Part shown: one piece after another, positions 27,333-36,006 of the stretch | Numbering within the stretch: position 1 is the stretch's first letter | Layout of the letters: the number at the start of each line of letters is the position of its first letter | NCBI GenBank assembly: GCA_934511465.1 | Contig: CAKSWG010000002.1 | Location: 62,001 to 126,000 of the forward strand | DNA: 64,000 nucleotides | Reading direction: 5' to 3' | DNA from: an uncultured Faecalibacterium sp. | GTDB lineage: Bacteria; Bacillota; Clostridia; Oscillospirales; Ruminococcaceae | The notes under the pieces: model-generated | Database searches by the model: none | What the model was told of the DNA's origin: nothing | The model's input: only the letters and a program-made list of their open reading frames with translations | Translations under genes and position numbers: made by a program

Positions 27333-27368
27333 GCAAACGCCGCCGAGCGGAGGCCTGGCGGCGTTTGC
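27333..27368 (-). terminator. Terminator-like hairpin after ilvE
   Basis: A perfect 12-bp stem (27333-27344 with 27357-27368) lies 40 bases past the ilvE stop. The minus-strand tail is only weakly T-rich. Confidence 0.6.
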
Positions 27369-27408
27369 TGCTATTCTGAATAAAAAGGTTCTCTCCGGAG
27401 AATCGGGA

Positions 27409-28485
27409 TCAGTTCTTTTTCTCCACCGGCACGATCCAGCCCTTGGTGTCGGGGATCTTGCCCCACTGCATACCGGTCATGGTATCGTACAGCTTCTGGG
27501 TGACAGGGCCGATCTTGCCGTCGCCGATGTAGGCGTGCTCGCCCTTCCAGACCAGCTCCTTGACGGGGGAGACGACAGCGGCGGTACCGGTGCCGAACAC
27601 CTCTTCCAGCTTGCCTTCGCGGGCAGCTGCCATGATGTCGGCAATGGCGATCTTGCCTTCCACTACCTCATAGCCCCAGTCCTTCAGCAGCTCGATGCAG
27701 CTGCGGCGGGTGACGCCGGGCAGAACGGTGCCCACGGTAGCAGCGGTGTACACCTTGCCGTCGATCTTGAACATGATGTTCATGCTGCCGACTTCCTCGA
27801 CGTACTTCTTTTCCACGCCGTCCAGCCACAGCACCTGTGCATAGCCCTGCTCCTCGGCCAGCTCACCGGCCTTGATGGAAGCAGCGTAGTTGCCGCCGCA
27901 CTTGGTGAAGCCGGTCAGGCCGGGAGCGGCACGGATGTACTCGTCTTCCACGTAGATGCGCACGGGGTTGATGCCCTCGGCATAGTAAGCGCCCGAGGGA
28001 GCGCAGATGATGCAGAAGATGTAGTGCTTGGAAGCGTGCACGCCCAGACCCACATCATTGGCAAAGATGAAGGGACGGATGTACAGGGAAGCGCCGTCGG
28101 TGTGGGGCACCCAGTCGCGGTCCACATCCACCAGCGTCTCAACGGCCTGAATGTAGTCCTCCACAGGGATCTTGGGGATGCACAGACGGTCGGCAGAGTC
28201 CTGGAAACGCTTTGCGTTGCAGTCCGGGCGGAACAGCTGGACGGTATCGTCGGCAGTGCGGTATGCCTTCATGCCCTCAAAGATCTCCTGAGCGTAGTGG
28301 AACACGACGGTAGCCGGGTCCAGCTCAAAGGGGCCGTAGGGGACGATGCGGGCATCGTGCCAGCCTTCGCCCTCGGTGTAATCCATCACGAACATATGGT
28401 CGGTAAACTTCTTGCCAAAACCCAGATTGCTCTCGTCAGGCTTTGCCTTCGGAGCAGTGGTACGGGTGATCTTGATATCCAACAT
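27409..28485 (-). CDS. ilvE: Branched-chain amino acid aminotransferase
   Basis: This 358-residue fold-type IV PLP enzyme moves the amino group between glutamate and Leu, Ile or Val. Typical segments are VFHYAQEIFEGMKAYR, the catalytic Lys region GLTGFTKCGGNYAAS and the cofactor loop GVTRRSCIELL. Length is that of the larger (type II) BCAT group. It is monocistronic, with its own promoter upstream and a hairpin downstream. Confidence 0.95.
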   Translation of the reverse strand: MLDIKITRTTAPKAKPDESNLGFGKKFTDHMFVMDYTEGEGWHDARIVPYGPFELDPATVVFHYAQEIFEGMKAYRTADDTVQLFRPDCNAKRFQDSADRLCIPKIPVEDYIQAVETLVDVDRDWVPHTDGASLYIRPFIFANDVGLGVHASKHYIFCIICAPSGAYYAEGINPVRIYVEDEYIRAAPGLTGFTKCGGNYAASIKAGELAEEQGYAQVLWLDGVEKKYVEEVGSMNIMFKIDGKVYTAATVGTVLPGVTRRSCIELLKDWGYEVVEGKIAIADIMAAAREGKLEEVFGTGTAAVVSPVKELVWKGEHAYIGDGKIGPVTQKLYDTMTGMQWGKIPDTKGWIVPVEKKN

Positions 28486-28560
28486 GATTTATTTTCCCTC
28501 TTTCCTGATCTCGGGCGCAGCGAGTGAAAATGCGCCCGCAAACACCGAATGTTGTTTTCT

Positions 28561-28588
28561 ATTATAGTATTATGAAATCGTTTTACAA
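28561..28588 (-). promoter_or_regulatory. Promoter of ilvE
   Basis: TTGTAA (28583-28588) and TATAAT (28561-28566) on the minus strand are 16 bases apart. The short leader carries a GGGCGCA/TGCGCCC stem-loop (about 28511-28537) before the start; it is too small for a T-box. Confidence 0.75.
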
Positions 28589-28672
28589 GGAAACGAAAAA
28601 TCTTTCATCTTTCCCCCTGTTAAGTTGCGCGGAATTGCCTGCTTTTCTATGTGCAATCTGCCCAAAATATGA

Positions 28673-28678
28673 TACAAT
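28673..28678 (+). promoter_or_regulatory. Extended -10 promoter of the HAD gene
   Basis: TACAAT preceded by TGA fits an extended -10 element, 48 bases before the start codon. No good -35 box was found. Confidence 0.45.
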
Positions 28679-28726
28679 GAGGGCATAAGCCGGATCTTAC
28701 AGGCTCAGAAAGGAGCTTTTTGCACA

Positions 28727-29380
28727 ATGATAAAAGGTGTTATTTTTGATATGGACGGTCTGATGTTCGACACCGAGCGCATCTGGGCCACCCTGTGGCG
28801 GCCCGCGCTGGCCACACTGGGCCTTTCTTATAAGGAAGGGCTGGACGCCGCCGCCCGGGGTACGGCAGGCGACTCCATGCGGGCGGTGCTGCGCCGCTTC
28901 TTCGGCCCGGACTGCGATACCGACGCCATTATGGAAGCGCTGCACCAGCAGGCAGAGACGGCCTTTCAGGCACCGCCGCCCAAAAAGCCGGGACTGGATG
29001 AGCTGATCGCCTATCTGGAAGCACAGCACATCCCCATGGTGGTGGCTTCCTCCAGCCGGATGGCGTCCATCCTGCGGCACCTCAACAACTGGCACATGAC
29101 CGATCACTTCAAGGCCCTTATTTCCGGCGAGCAGTTCTCTGCGTCCAAGCCCGACCCGGAGATCTTCCTCACAGCGGCCAAGGCGCTGGGCACCGTCCCG
29201 GCTGAAACGCTGGTGCTGGAGGACAGCTACAACGGCGTGCGGGCCGGTGCCCGGGGCGGCTTTGTCACCGTGATGGTGCCGGACCTTGCCCCCGCCGATG
29301 ACGAAATGCGCAGCCTGTACACCGCCGAGTGCAGGGATCTGTTCGAGGTAAAGAAGCTGCTGGAAGCAGGGAAGCTGTAA
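28727..29380 (+). CDS. HAD family hydrolase, beta-phosphoglucomutase-like
   Basis: This 217-residue phosphatase or phosphomutase has motif I FDMDGLMFDTE at the start, motif II VVASSSR (about residue 106), motif III Lys in SASKPDPEIF, and motif IV VLEDSYNGVRAG. The helical cap between motifs I and II is the small type. AAAGGAG precedes the ATG. The substrate is not predictable; phosphosugars are usual for this subfamily. Confidence 0.92.
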   Translation: MIKGVIFDMDGLMFDTERIWATLWRPALATLGLSYKEGLDAAARGTAGDSMRAVLRRFFGPDCDTDAIMEALHQQAETAFQAPPPKKPGLDELIAYLEAQHIPMVVASSSRMASILRHLNNWHMTDHFKALISGEQFSASKPDPEIFLTAAKALGTVPAETLVLEDSYNGVRAGARGGFVTVMVPDLAPADDEMRSLYTAECRDLFEVKKLLEAGKL

Positions 29381-29501
29381 CAGCGTTTCCCGGTCGTTTT
29401 CCGGCACAGCTTGCACCCAAAGCATGTCGGCCATGTAAAACTGATATCAGCCGGGCCGCAAAAATGTACTATAATGGGAGAGCAAAAAAGAAGGTGCAAG
29501 C

Positions 29502-30302
29502 ATGAAACCAAAACATCGCGGACAAATGTCCGAATCTTTTCTTACAGCTGTATTCCTGTCCCTGTCCGGCGGCCTGCAGGACGCCTACACCTACCTGTTC
29601 CGCGGCAAGGTGTTTGCCAACGCGCAGACCGGCAACATCGTGCTGCTCAGTTCCAACCTGATGGACGGAAACTGGGAGCGGGTGCTGCATTATCTGGTGC
29701 CCCTGTGCGCCTTTGCGCTGGGCGTACTGACCGCCGAAAAGATGCAGGAGCACTTCCGGAACATGCAGCGGCTCCACTGGCGGCAGCTGGTGGTGCTGGG
29801 CGAGATACTGCTGCTGTTCCTTGTGGGCTTTCTGCCGCAGGAGCAGAACCTGCTGGCCAACGCCATCGTCTCCTTTTCCTGCGCCATGCAGGTGCAGGCG
29901 TTCCGCAAGGTGAACGGCTACGCCTTTGCCAGCACCATGTGCATCGGCGACCTGCGCAGCGGCGTGGAGGCCCTGTGTGTCTGGCACCGCACCCGCGAAC
30001 CCAAGGCCAAAGACCGGATGCTGCGCTATTTTGGCATCATTCTGCTGTTTGCTCTGGGCTCCGGCATTGGCAGCAAGAGCGGCGTCTGGCTTGGCGGCAG
30101 GGCCATCTGGATCTCCTGCGGGCTGCTGCTGGTCAGCTTTGCGCTGATGTTCATTCGTGAGGATCTGGAAGAGAACCCGGTGATCGAAAAAGACCTTGCC
30201 GAGATCCGGCAGGAGACCCGGGAGATCGACCACGCCCTCCGGCAGGAGCTGCAGGAACAGCAGCAGGAATTAAAGGAGAGCGCTGCGCCGCACCACAGAT
30301 GA
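29502..30302 (+). CDS. DUF1275 (YoaK) membrane protein
   Basis: The 266-residue integral membrane protein has about six hydrophobic helices and the family motifs LSLSGGLQDAYTYLFRGKVF and NAQTGNIVLLS near the start. A charged coiled-coil tail (about 225-260, Glu/Gln-rich) extends beyond the usual domain. Its function is unknown in the family. It is monocistronic, followed by a terminator. Confidence 0.9.
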   Translation: MKPKHRGQMSESFLTAVFLSLSGGLQDAYTYLFRGKVFANAQTGNIVLLSSNLMDGNWERVLHYLVPLCAFALGVLTAEKMQEHFRNMQRLHWRQLVVLGEILLLFLVGFLPQEQNLLANAIVSFSCAMQVQAFRKVNGYAFASTMCIGDLRSGVEALCVWHRTREPKAKDRMLRYFGIILLFALGSGIGSKSGVWLGGRAIWISCGLLLVSFALMFIREDLEENPVIEKDLAEIRQETREIDHALRQELQEQQQELKESAAPHHR

Positions 30303-30345
30303 TCTCTCTGCATTTTTTGTTTTACGCCTGAGCGTATTCTGCGCA

Positions 30346-30389
30346 GGGGGCAGCTGCATCGTATCTGTTGCAGCTGCCCCCTCTTTTTA
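30346..30389 (+). terminator. Terminator of the DUF1275 gene
   Basis: A perfect 13-bp stem (30346-30358 with 30369-30381) is followed by a T-rich tail. Confidence 0.85.
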
Positions 30390-30425
30390 TGTAAAAATCA
30401 TATTGCCGCCATGTGCAGGATACTT

Positions 30426-30454
30426 TTTACACATCCTCTGTCTGCTCGTATAAT
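30426..30454 (+). promoter_or_regulatory. Promoter of the argG remnant - purA - pyrB unit
   Basis: TTTACA (30426-30431) and TATAAT (30449-30454) are exactly 17 bases apart. The next genes are the truncated argG, purA and pyrB. Confidence 0.75.
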
Positions 30455-30527
30455 AAGCACTGCAATCGAACGTTGCAAGAGGGAATCGAAAGTATATCAA
30501 GTAGTTTTGTGAACGGAGGCAGTTCCT

Positions 30528-30745
30528 ATGTCTGAGGTCAAAAAGGTCGTGCTGGCCTATTCCGGCGGTCTGGACACTTCCATTATCATCCCGTGGCTGA
30601 AAGAGCACTACAACAACTGCTTGTAGTCGCCACCTTTGCCGCCGGCGGCGACTACAAGCAGAGCGATGCCACCGGCTTCATCAGCATCTACGGTCTGCCC
30701 ACCAAGGTGCAGGCCATCGTAAACAGCGAAAAAGAAGGGTTATAA
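30528..30745 (+). pseudogene. argG: Internally deleted second argininosuccinate synthase gene
   Basis: An ATG with GGAGG upstream opens a 32-codon frame (start [19 protein letters not shown]) that matches the N-terminus of ArgG and ends at a TAG at 30624-30626. In another frame the next bases continue VVATF and then jump to GDYKQSDATGFISIYGL and a short tail ending at TAA 30743-30745, matching the ArgG C-terminus. About 330 internal codons are missing. Only the ends survive, directly before purA, so it now serves at most as a leader. Confidence 0.88.
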
Positions 30746-30751
30746 AGAGTT

Positions 30752-32053
30752 ATGCTTACCGCAGTTACTGGTATCAATTGGGGCGATGAGGGCAAGGGCC
30801 GCGTCATCGACCTGTTAGCCGAAAACGCCGATGTGGTGGCCCGCTATCAGGGCGGCAACAACGCCGGGCACACGGTCGTCACGGAGCAGGGCAAGTTCAT
30901 CCTGAACCTGCTGCCCTCCGGCATCCTGCACCCGGACGTGACTTGTGTGCTGGGCGCGGGCATGGTGATCGATCTGGATCATCTGGCCGGGGAGATGGAC
31001 GCCATCGAGCAGCGCGGCATCCGGGTCGGCCCCGAAAACCTCAAGCTCTCGGATAAGGCCACCATTTCCATGCCGTGGCACAAGGTACAGGACGGGCTGG
31101 AAGAGGACCGCCTTGCCAGAAAGGGCACCGCTTTCGGCTCCACCCGGCGCGGCATCGCCTACGCCTACAGCGACAAGTACCGCAAAAAGACCCTGCGTCT
31201 GGGGGATCTGCTGCACCTGAACGAAAAGCGGGTGCAGGACCGCCTGCACATGATTTTGGAATCCAAGAATCTGGAACTGGCAGGCTGTTACCATCAGGAG
31301 CCCATGAGCTATGACGCCCTGCTGGAATGGTGCCGGATGCAGGCGGGAGAGTTCTCTCCCTATATCTGCGATGCAGGCGCATTCCTGCAGCAGGCCCACG
31401 ACAGCGGCAAACGCATCGTGCTGGAAGCGCAGCTGGGTGCCATGCGGGATATCGATTACGGCATCTTCCCCTTCACGTCCAGTTCCAACACGCTGGCTGC
31501 CTATGCGCCGCTGGGTGCAGGCATCCCCAATTGCAAGCTGGATCACGTGGTAGGTGTGCTGAAGGCCTACTCCACCTGTGTGGGTGCAGGCCCCTTTGCC
31601 GCCGAGAATGCCATGAGCGAAAGCTGGAACGAGCAGCTGCGCAAGGCAGGCGGCGAATACGGCGCCGCCACCGGCCGTCCCCGCCGGGTAGGCCCCTTTG
31701 ACTGCGTGGCCAGCCGCTACGGTCTGGCCTGTCAGGGCGCGGACAAGATCGCCCTCACCAAGCTGGATGTGCTCAGCAGCATGAAGGAGATCCCGGTGAT
31801 CACCGGTTACACATTGGATGGCGTGCAAGTCCCCAGCTTCGACCCGCTGTCCGATCTGGACCGTGTAGAGCCCGTCGTCACCATGCTGCCCGGCTGGCAG
31901 AAGGACATCTCCGGCTGCAAGAGCTGGGATGAGCTGCCCAAAGAGGCCAAGGCTTACGTGGAGTTTCTGGAAAAGCAGCTGGATCATGAGATCCAGTTCG
32001 TTTCCACCGGTGCCGAGCGTGAGAAGTTCGTGCTGAAAGGAGAATGGCTGTGA
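30752..32053 (+). CDS. purA: Adenylosuccinate synthetase
   Basis: This 433-residue GTP-dependent enzyme makes adenylosuccinate from IMP and aspartate, the first step to AMP. The N-terminal P-loop GINWGDEGKGRVIDLL and GGNNAGHTVV are diagnostic; length is normal. The ATG follows the argG remnant by six bases with only a weak ribosome site, so translation may depend on the remnant frame. Its stop overlaps the pyrB start. Confidence 0.96.
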   Translation: MLTAVTGINWGDEGKGRVIDLLAENADVVARYQGGNNAGHTVVTEQGKFILNLLPSGILHPDVTCVLGAGMVIDLDHLAGEMDAIEQRGIRVGPENLKLSDKATISMPWHKVQDGLEEDRLARKGTAFGSTRRGIAYAYSDKYRKKTLRLGDLLHLNEKRVQDRLHMILESKNLELAGCYHQEPMSYDALLEWCRMQAGEFSPYICDAGAFLQQAHDSGKRIVLEAQLGAMRDIDYGIFPFTSSSNTLAAYAPLGAGIPNCKLDHVVGVLKAYSTCVGAGPFAAENAMSESWNEQLRKAGGEYGAATGRPRRVGPFDCVASRYGLACQGADKIALTKLDVLSSMKEIPVITGYTLDGVQVPSFDPLSDLDRVEPVVTMLPGWQKDISGCKSWDELPKEAKAYVEFLEKQLDHEIQFVSTGAEREKFVLKGEWL

Positions 32054-32997
32054 GACACTTCATTGAGCCCAACAGCTTTTCTCTGGAAGAGCAGCTGGCC
32101 CTTCTGGATCTTGCCGACCGGATGGAGGCCGACCCGGCACCCTATGCCCACCTGTGCGATGGGCGCATTCTGGCCACCCTGTTCTATGAGCCTTCCACCC
32201 GCACCCGCCTTTCGTTTGAATCGGCCATGCTGCGGCTGGGCGGCAAGACACTGGGCTTTGCAGGGGCACAGCTTTCTTCCGCCAGCAAGGGCGAGACGGT
32301 GGAGGACACCGCCCGCGTGGTGAGCAACTACGCCGATGTGATCGCCATGCGCCACCCCAAAGAGGGCGCACCGCTGCGGGCATCCATGTATGCGCGCGTT
32401 CCCGTCATCAATGCAGGGGATGGCGGACACGCCCACCCCAGCCAGACCATGATCGACCTGATGACCATTCGCCAGCGCAAGGGGCGGCTGGACCATCTGA
32501 CCATCGGTTTCTGCGGCGACCTCAAATTCGGGCGCACGGTCCACTCCCTGACCGCTGCCCTGAGCCAGTTTGAGGGCAACCGGTTCGTATTCATCTCGCC
32601 GGAAGATCTGCGCCTGCCGCAGTATGTGAAGAATGAATCGCTGGAGCCGACCCATCAGATCTATAAGGAAACGGCTGACCTTGAAGCCGAGCTGCCGCAT
32701 CTGGATGTGCTGTACATGACTCGTATCCAGCAGGAGCGCTTTTTCAACGAGGAAGAATACCTGCGCCTGAAAGGCTGCTACCAGCTGGACGAAGCGCTGC
32801 TGCAGAAGGCACCGCAGGATATGCCGGTGCTGCATCCGCTGCCCCGCATCGATGAGATCAAGCTGGACGTGGACAACGACCCCCGCGCCGCCTACTTCGA
32901 TCAGGTGCACAACGGCGTTTACATCCGCATGGCGATCATTCTGGCCCTGCTGGGCATCCCCGATCCGCTGACCGGGAAAAAAGTCCTGCAGCGCTGA
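32050..32997 (+). CDS. pyrB: Aspartate carbamoyltransferase catalytic chain
   Basis: PyrB (315 residues) condenses aspartate with carbamoyl phosphate in pyrimidine synthesis. Motifs are FYEPSTRTRLSFESA, GDGGHAHPSQ and PVLHPLPRIDEI. The GTG at 32050 is preferred because it overlaps the purA stop (GTGA) and lies seven bases after AAAGGAG; the ATG at 32044 is only one base from that site. No pyrI is adjacent. A terminator follows. Confidence 0.94.
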   Translation: MRHFIEPNSFSLEEQLALLDLADRMEADPAPYAHLCDGRILATLFYEPSTRTRLSFESAMLRLGGKTLGFAGAQLSSASKGETVEDTARVVSNYADVIAMRHPKEGAPLRASMYARVPVINAGDGGHAHPSQTMIDLMTIRQRKGRLDHLTIGFCGDLKFGRTVHSLTAALSQFEGNRFVFISPEDLRLPQYVKNESLEPTHQIYKETADLEAELPHLDVLYMTRIQQERFFNEEEYLRLKGCYQLDEALLQKAPQDMPVLHPLPRIDEIKLDVDNDPRAAYFDQVHNGVYIRMAIILALLGIPDPLTGKKVLQR

Positions 32998-33020
32998 GCC
33001 TCACTCTCCTGAAAACGATC

Positions 33021-33062
33021 ATGCCCGCCCACCGTGGAAAAACCACAGTGGGCGGGCATTTT
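33021..33062. terminator. Terminator between pyrB and kdpE
   Basis: A long stem (ATGCCCGCCCAC with GTGGGCGGGCAT, extended by GTGG/CCAC) is followed by T on the plus strand. It lies between converging genes and may act both ways. Confidence 0.8.
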
Positions 33063-33128
33063 GCGTTTGATCCGGATGCCGGTCCATCCACTCGGCACGG
33101 GTGTGGGCACCGGAACCTTTTATGCAGG

Positions 33129-33851
33129 TTATTCTTCGGGGATGGCTGCATCATTTTCAACGCGCAGCATCCGGTATCCGACGCCAACATGGGTCTGGAT
33201 CAGATGCGGCGCATCCGGGCATCGTTCCAGTTTTTTGCGCAGGGATGCCATATAAACACGCAAGGAGGCAATGTCATTTTCCTGCGTACTGCCCCATACT
33301 TTCTGCGTGAGGGAGGTATGCGTCAGCACCTTGCCCACATTATGCGCCAGCACACACAGCAGTTTGTACTCGATGGGGGTCAGATGCAATTCATTCTCGC
33401 TCAACCAGACGCAGCCTGCCGAGAAATCGATCTTCAAAGGACCATTGACAAAAACCGGGCTGTTGATGCCGTCAGAAGCCAGCAGATTCAATCGGCGCTG
33501 CGTTACACGCAGTCTTGCCAGCAGCTCGTCCACGGAAAACGGCTTTGTCAGATAATCGTCTGCGCCGTTGTCCAGTGCTTCGATCTTATCAGAATCCTCG
33601 CTCCGGGCACTCAGGACGATGATGGGCAGGTTCGACCATGTGCGGACGCTGCGGATGACCTCGATGCCGTCTATATCGGGCAGCCCAAGATCCAGCAGCA
33701 TGATGTCCGGATTGTGGCTGGTAGTCATCATGATCGCCGTTTCCCCATTGGAAGCAGTCAGATATTTATAGCCGTGGGTTTTCAGGGTCGTTGTGATCAG
33801 ACACCGTACAGGAACATCATCCTCTACGACCAGAATGGACGGCTTATTCAT
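33129..33851 (-). CDS. kdpE: KdpE-like response regulator
   Basis: This 240-residue OmpR-family regulator has a receiver domain (phospho-Asp in DIMLLDLGLPD, about residue 53; Lys in DDYLTKPF) and a winged-helix DNA-binding domain ending THVGVGYRML. It overlaps the kdpD gene by eight bases, so the pair is translationally coupled. It closes the potassium operon; its targets are presumably the ktr promoter, which is inference. Confidence 0.92.
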   Translation of the reverse strand: MNKPSILVVEDDVPVRCLITTTLKTHGYKYLTASNGETAIMMTTSHNPDIMLLDLGLPDIDGIEVIRSVRTWSNLPIIVLSARSEDSDKIEALDNGADDYLTKPFSVDELLARLRVTQRRLNLLASDGINSPVFVNGPLKIDFSAGCVWLSENELHLTPIEYKLLCVLAHNVGKVLTHTSLTQKVWGSTQENDIASLRVYMASLRKKLERCPDAPHLIQTHVGVGYRMLRVENDAAIPEE

Positions 33852-35817
33852 GAATGTTCACCTCGCTTTGCGGCAATGCAAAGGAAAAGACACTGCCATT
33901 GGGAATGTTGTCACGCAGGGTCAATGTTCCGCCGTGAGCCGTCAGGATCGCACGGCAGAGGGGCAAGCCCAGTCCAAGGCTGCGGTGGCTGTCTGCGATG
34001 CGGCTCTGCCCGGTATAAAACATCTCGAACACCTGTGCTTTTGCGTGATCCGGAATGCCGGGACCGTTATCTGCAACTTCCACTACGACCTGATGGTCTT
34101 TCCGGTAAGCCGAAATCTGAATGACCGAGCCCACGGGGGTGTATTTGATGGCGTTATCCACCAGATTGACAACGACCTGCATGATCAGCCGTGCATCCAC
34201 ATTGACCAGGAGGATCTCGTCCCCATACTGTGTTGTGATGGTGTGTTCGCAGCTTTTCCGGTTGACATGATGCAGTGCTTCTTCGATCATTTCGTCCATC
34301 AGCTGCGGTGAGATCTGCAGATTCATCCGTCCATCTTCAATGCGGGTGATGGAAAGCAGATTTTCCACCAGACCGATCAGCCATTGTGCATCATCAAAAA
34401 TATCGGTGCAGATCTTGTTCCGGGTCTCTGTATCCAGCGTTTCTCCGTTGGAAAGCAGATTGCTGGCATTGCCGGAAATGGAGGTCAGCGGGGTGCGCAG
34501 GTCATGGGAGATCGTGCGCAGCAGGTTTGCCCGCAGCTCTTCATTTTTTGCCTGCACGGTTGCCTGCTCTTTTTCCAGTGCGTTTCTGCGGTTTTCGATG
34601 GCCAGCGCGCCTTCACCCAGAATGGAGAGCAGCACACTGTTTTCAAAGGCATCCAGCGGTTTTTCGGACAGATCGATCCCGATCACTCCAAACACGCCGC
34701 CTCCGGTCCGAAGTGCAAAATAAAGCCCCTTTGCATCCGGGCAGCTATCCGTGCCTGCACCGGAACGCTTTTTGTTGGCAAACGTCCAGTTTGCCGCATC
34801 CCGTTCTTCCGGTGCAGAAAAGATGTTTTGCGCCGTTTCCCCGTCAACCGAAAAAAGCTGTTCTGACCCAAGACCTCCGTTTTGTTCCGGGTAAACGATC
34901 AGGCTCCGGTTCAACAGCTTCATCAGCTGGGAAGCTGTCTGAGAGAGGATTTCTTCCTCGCTTTTTGCTCTCTGTAAAAGCTGATTCGTATCAAACAGTA
35001 CTTTTGTCCGGAATGCTGCCTGCGCAGACATTTTTGCATGGTCTTTCAGCCGTGTCGTCAACGTACAGGTAATGATTGCAGAGGTCAGCATCAGGGCAAA
35101 TGTGACCTGATAACCGGGGTCATACGCATGAAATGTCAGGCGCGGTTCCGTCAGGAAAAAATTGTACAGCGCAACACTGGCAACAGAGCCCAGCACACCG
35201 CAGGTGTAGCCGCTGGTAAACAATGCGGTGAACAGCACCCCCAGCATATAGAGCATGATAATGTTATAACGCGCAAAGTCCATCTGCAGGAAAAAGAAGC
35301 CGATGAGCGTGATGCAGCTCAGGATGCCTGCGGTGATCAGCAGATCACGGACAGAAGGCAGAAGCGGACGGGTGAACAGCTTCCGTCCCGAACCGTAGCC
35401 AGTCTCTGCAGAAGCATCCGGGATGATGTAAATATCCAGATTAGGCGCAGTCAGCGTCAATTTTTCGGTCAGTGACGGCCCGCTCCAGAAATGGCGGCGA
35501 TGTACGCTGGAGCGCCCCAGTACGATTTTTGTAATGCCGGAGATGCGGGCAAACTCTGCGATCTGCTGCGGAATGTCATCCCCGTAGATCGTAGAAATGT
35601 CGGCACCTGCCTGCTCTGCCATACGAATGTGCTGCTGCAAGCGCCGACAGTCTTCTTTTCCCATCTGATCCGAGTCAGGAGTCCGGACATACAGAGCTGT
35701 AAAGGTCCCTCCAAACGCCTTTGCCATCGTTGCTGCCGTCCGCACGATCTTTGCATTGGAGGGAGAGGACGACAGACACGCCAGAATATGTTCAGTGGGT
35801 GGGTCATTCTGATTCAT
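33844..35817 (-). CDS. kdpD: KdpD-like sensor histidine kinase lacking the N-terminal KdpD domain
   Basis: The 657-residue membrane kinase begins directly with a universal-stress-like domain (about 1-130), then four membrane segments of the DUF4118 type (about 150-270), a GAF-like region, the HisKA box ISHDLRTPLTSISGNASN and an ATPase domain with DNGPGIPDHAK. Full KdpD has an additional N-terminal domain of about 200 residues, which is absent. The ATG at 35817 has AGGTGA upstream; a GTG three codons earlier is an alternative. It pairs with KdpE and follows ktrBA. Confidence 0.9.
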   Translation of the reverse strand: MNQNDPPTEHILACLSSSPSNAKIVRTAATMAKAFGGTFTALYVRTPDSDQMGKEDCRRLQQHIRMAEQAGADISTIYGDDIPQQIAEFARISGITKIVLGRSSVHRRHFWSGPSLTEKLTLTAPNLDIYIIPDASAETGYGSGRKLFTRPLLPSVRDLLITAGILSCITLIGFFFLQMDFARYNIIMLYMLGVLFTALFTSGYTCGVLGSVASVALYNFFLTEPRLTFHAYDPGYQVTFALMLTSAIITCTLTTRLKDHAKMSAQAAFRTKVLFDTNQLLQRAKSEEEILSQTASQLMKLLNRSLIVYPEQNGGLGSEQLFSVDGETAQNIFSAPEERDAANWTFANKKRSGAGTDSCPDAKGLYFALRTGGGVFGVIGIDLSEKPLDAFENSVLLSILGEGALAIENRRNALEKEQATVQAKNEELRANLLRTISHDLRTPLTSISGNASNLLSNGETLDTETRNKICTDIFDDAQWLIGLVENLLSITRIEDGRMNLQISPQLMDEMIEEALHHVNRKSCEHTITTQYGDEILLVNVDARLIMQVVVNLVDNAIKYTPVGSVIQISAYRKDHQVVVEVADNGPGIPDHAKAQVFEMFYTGQSRIADSHRSLGLGLPLCRAILTAHGGTLTLRDNIPNGSVFSFALPQSEVNIHE

Positions 35818-35859
35818 AAAGATCACCTGCCTTGCCCACAGTATAGCACAATTTGATGG

Positions 35860-35988
35860 TCACGACCACCAGCTGCGTCTTCTTCCTTCCTGTTGAAGGA
35901 TCTCCCTCCGCATGTGATCCAGCGCATCTGCTGCCCAAAAGCCACTCAACATGACTCCAAGAACCATCAGCAACAAAACGATATCCAT
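35860..35988 (-). CDS. 42-residue predicted membrane peptide
   Basis: Between ktrA and kdpD a 43-codon frame starts at ATG 35988, with AGGACGG upstream, and ends at TGA 35860-35862. The product starts MDIVLLLMVLGVMLSGFWAA, one hydrophobic helix, followed by a positively charged tail rich in Arg and Trp. It is in the same orientation as both neighbours and fills most of the 189-base gap. It recalls KdpF-like or other transporter-associated peptides, but similarity is not shown. Confidence 0.55.
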   Translation of the reverse strand: MDIVLLLMVLGVMLSGFWAADALDHMRREILQQEGRRRSWWS

Positions 35989-36006
35989 ATGATCCGTCCT
36001 ATCTTT

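Noticed and set aside
28486-28560. T-box riboswitch before ilvE
   Set aside because: The leader is only about 70 bases with a single stem-loop, far too short for a T-box and with no TGGNACC-type motif seen.
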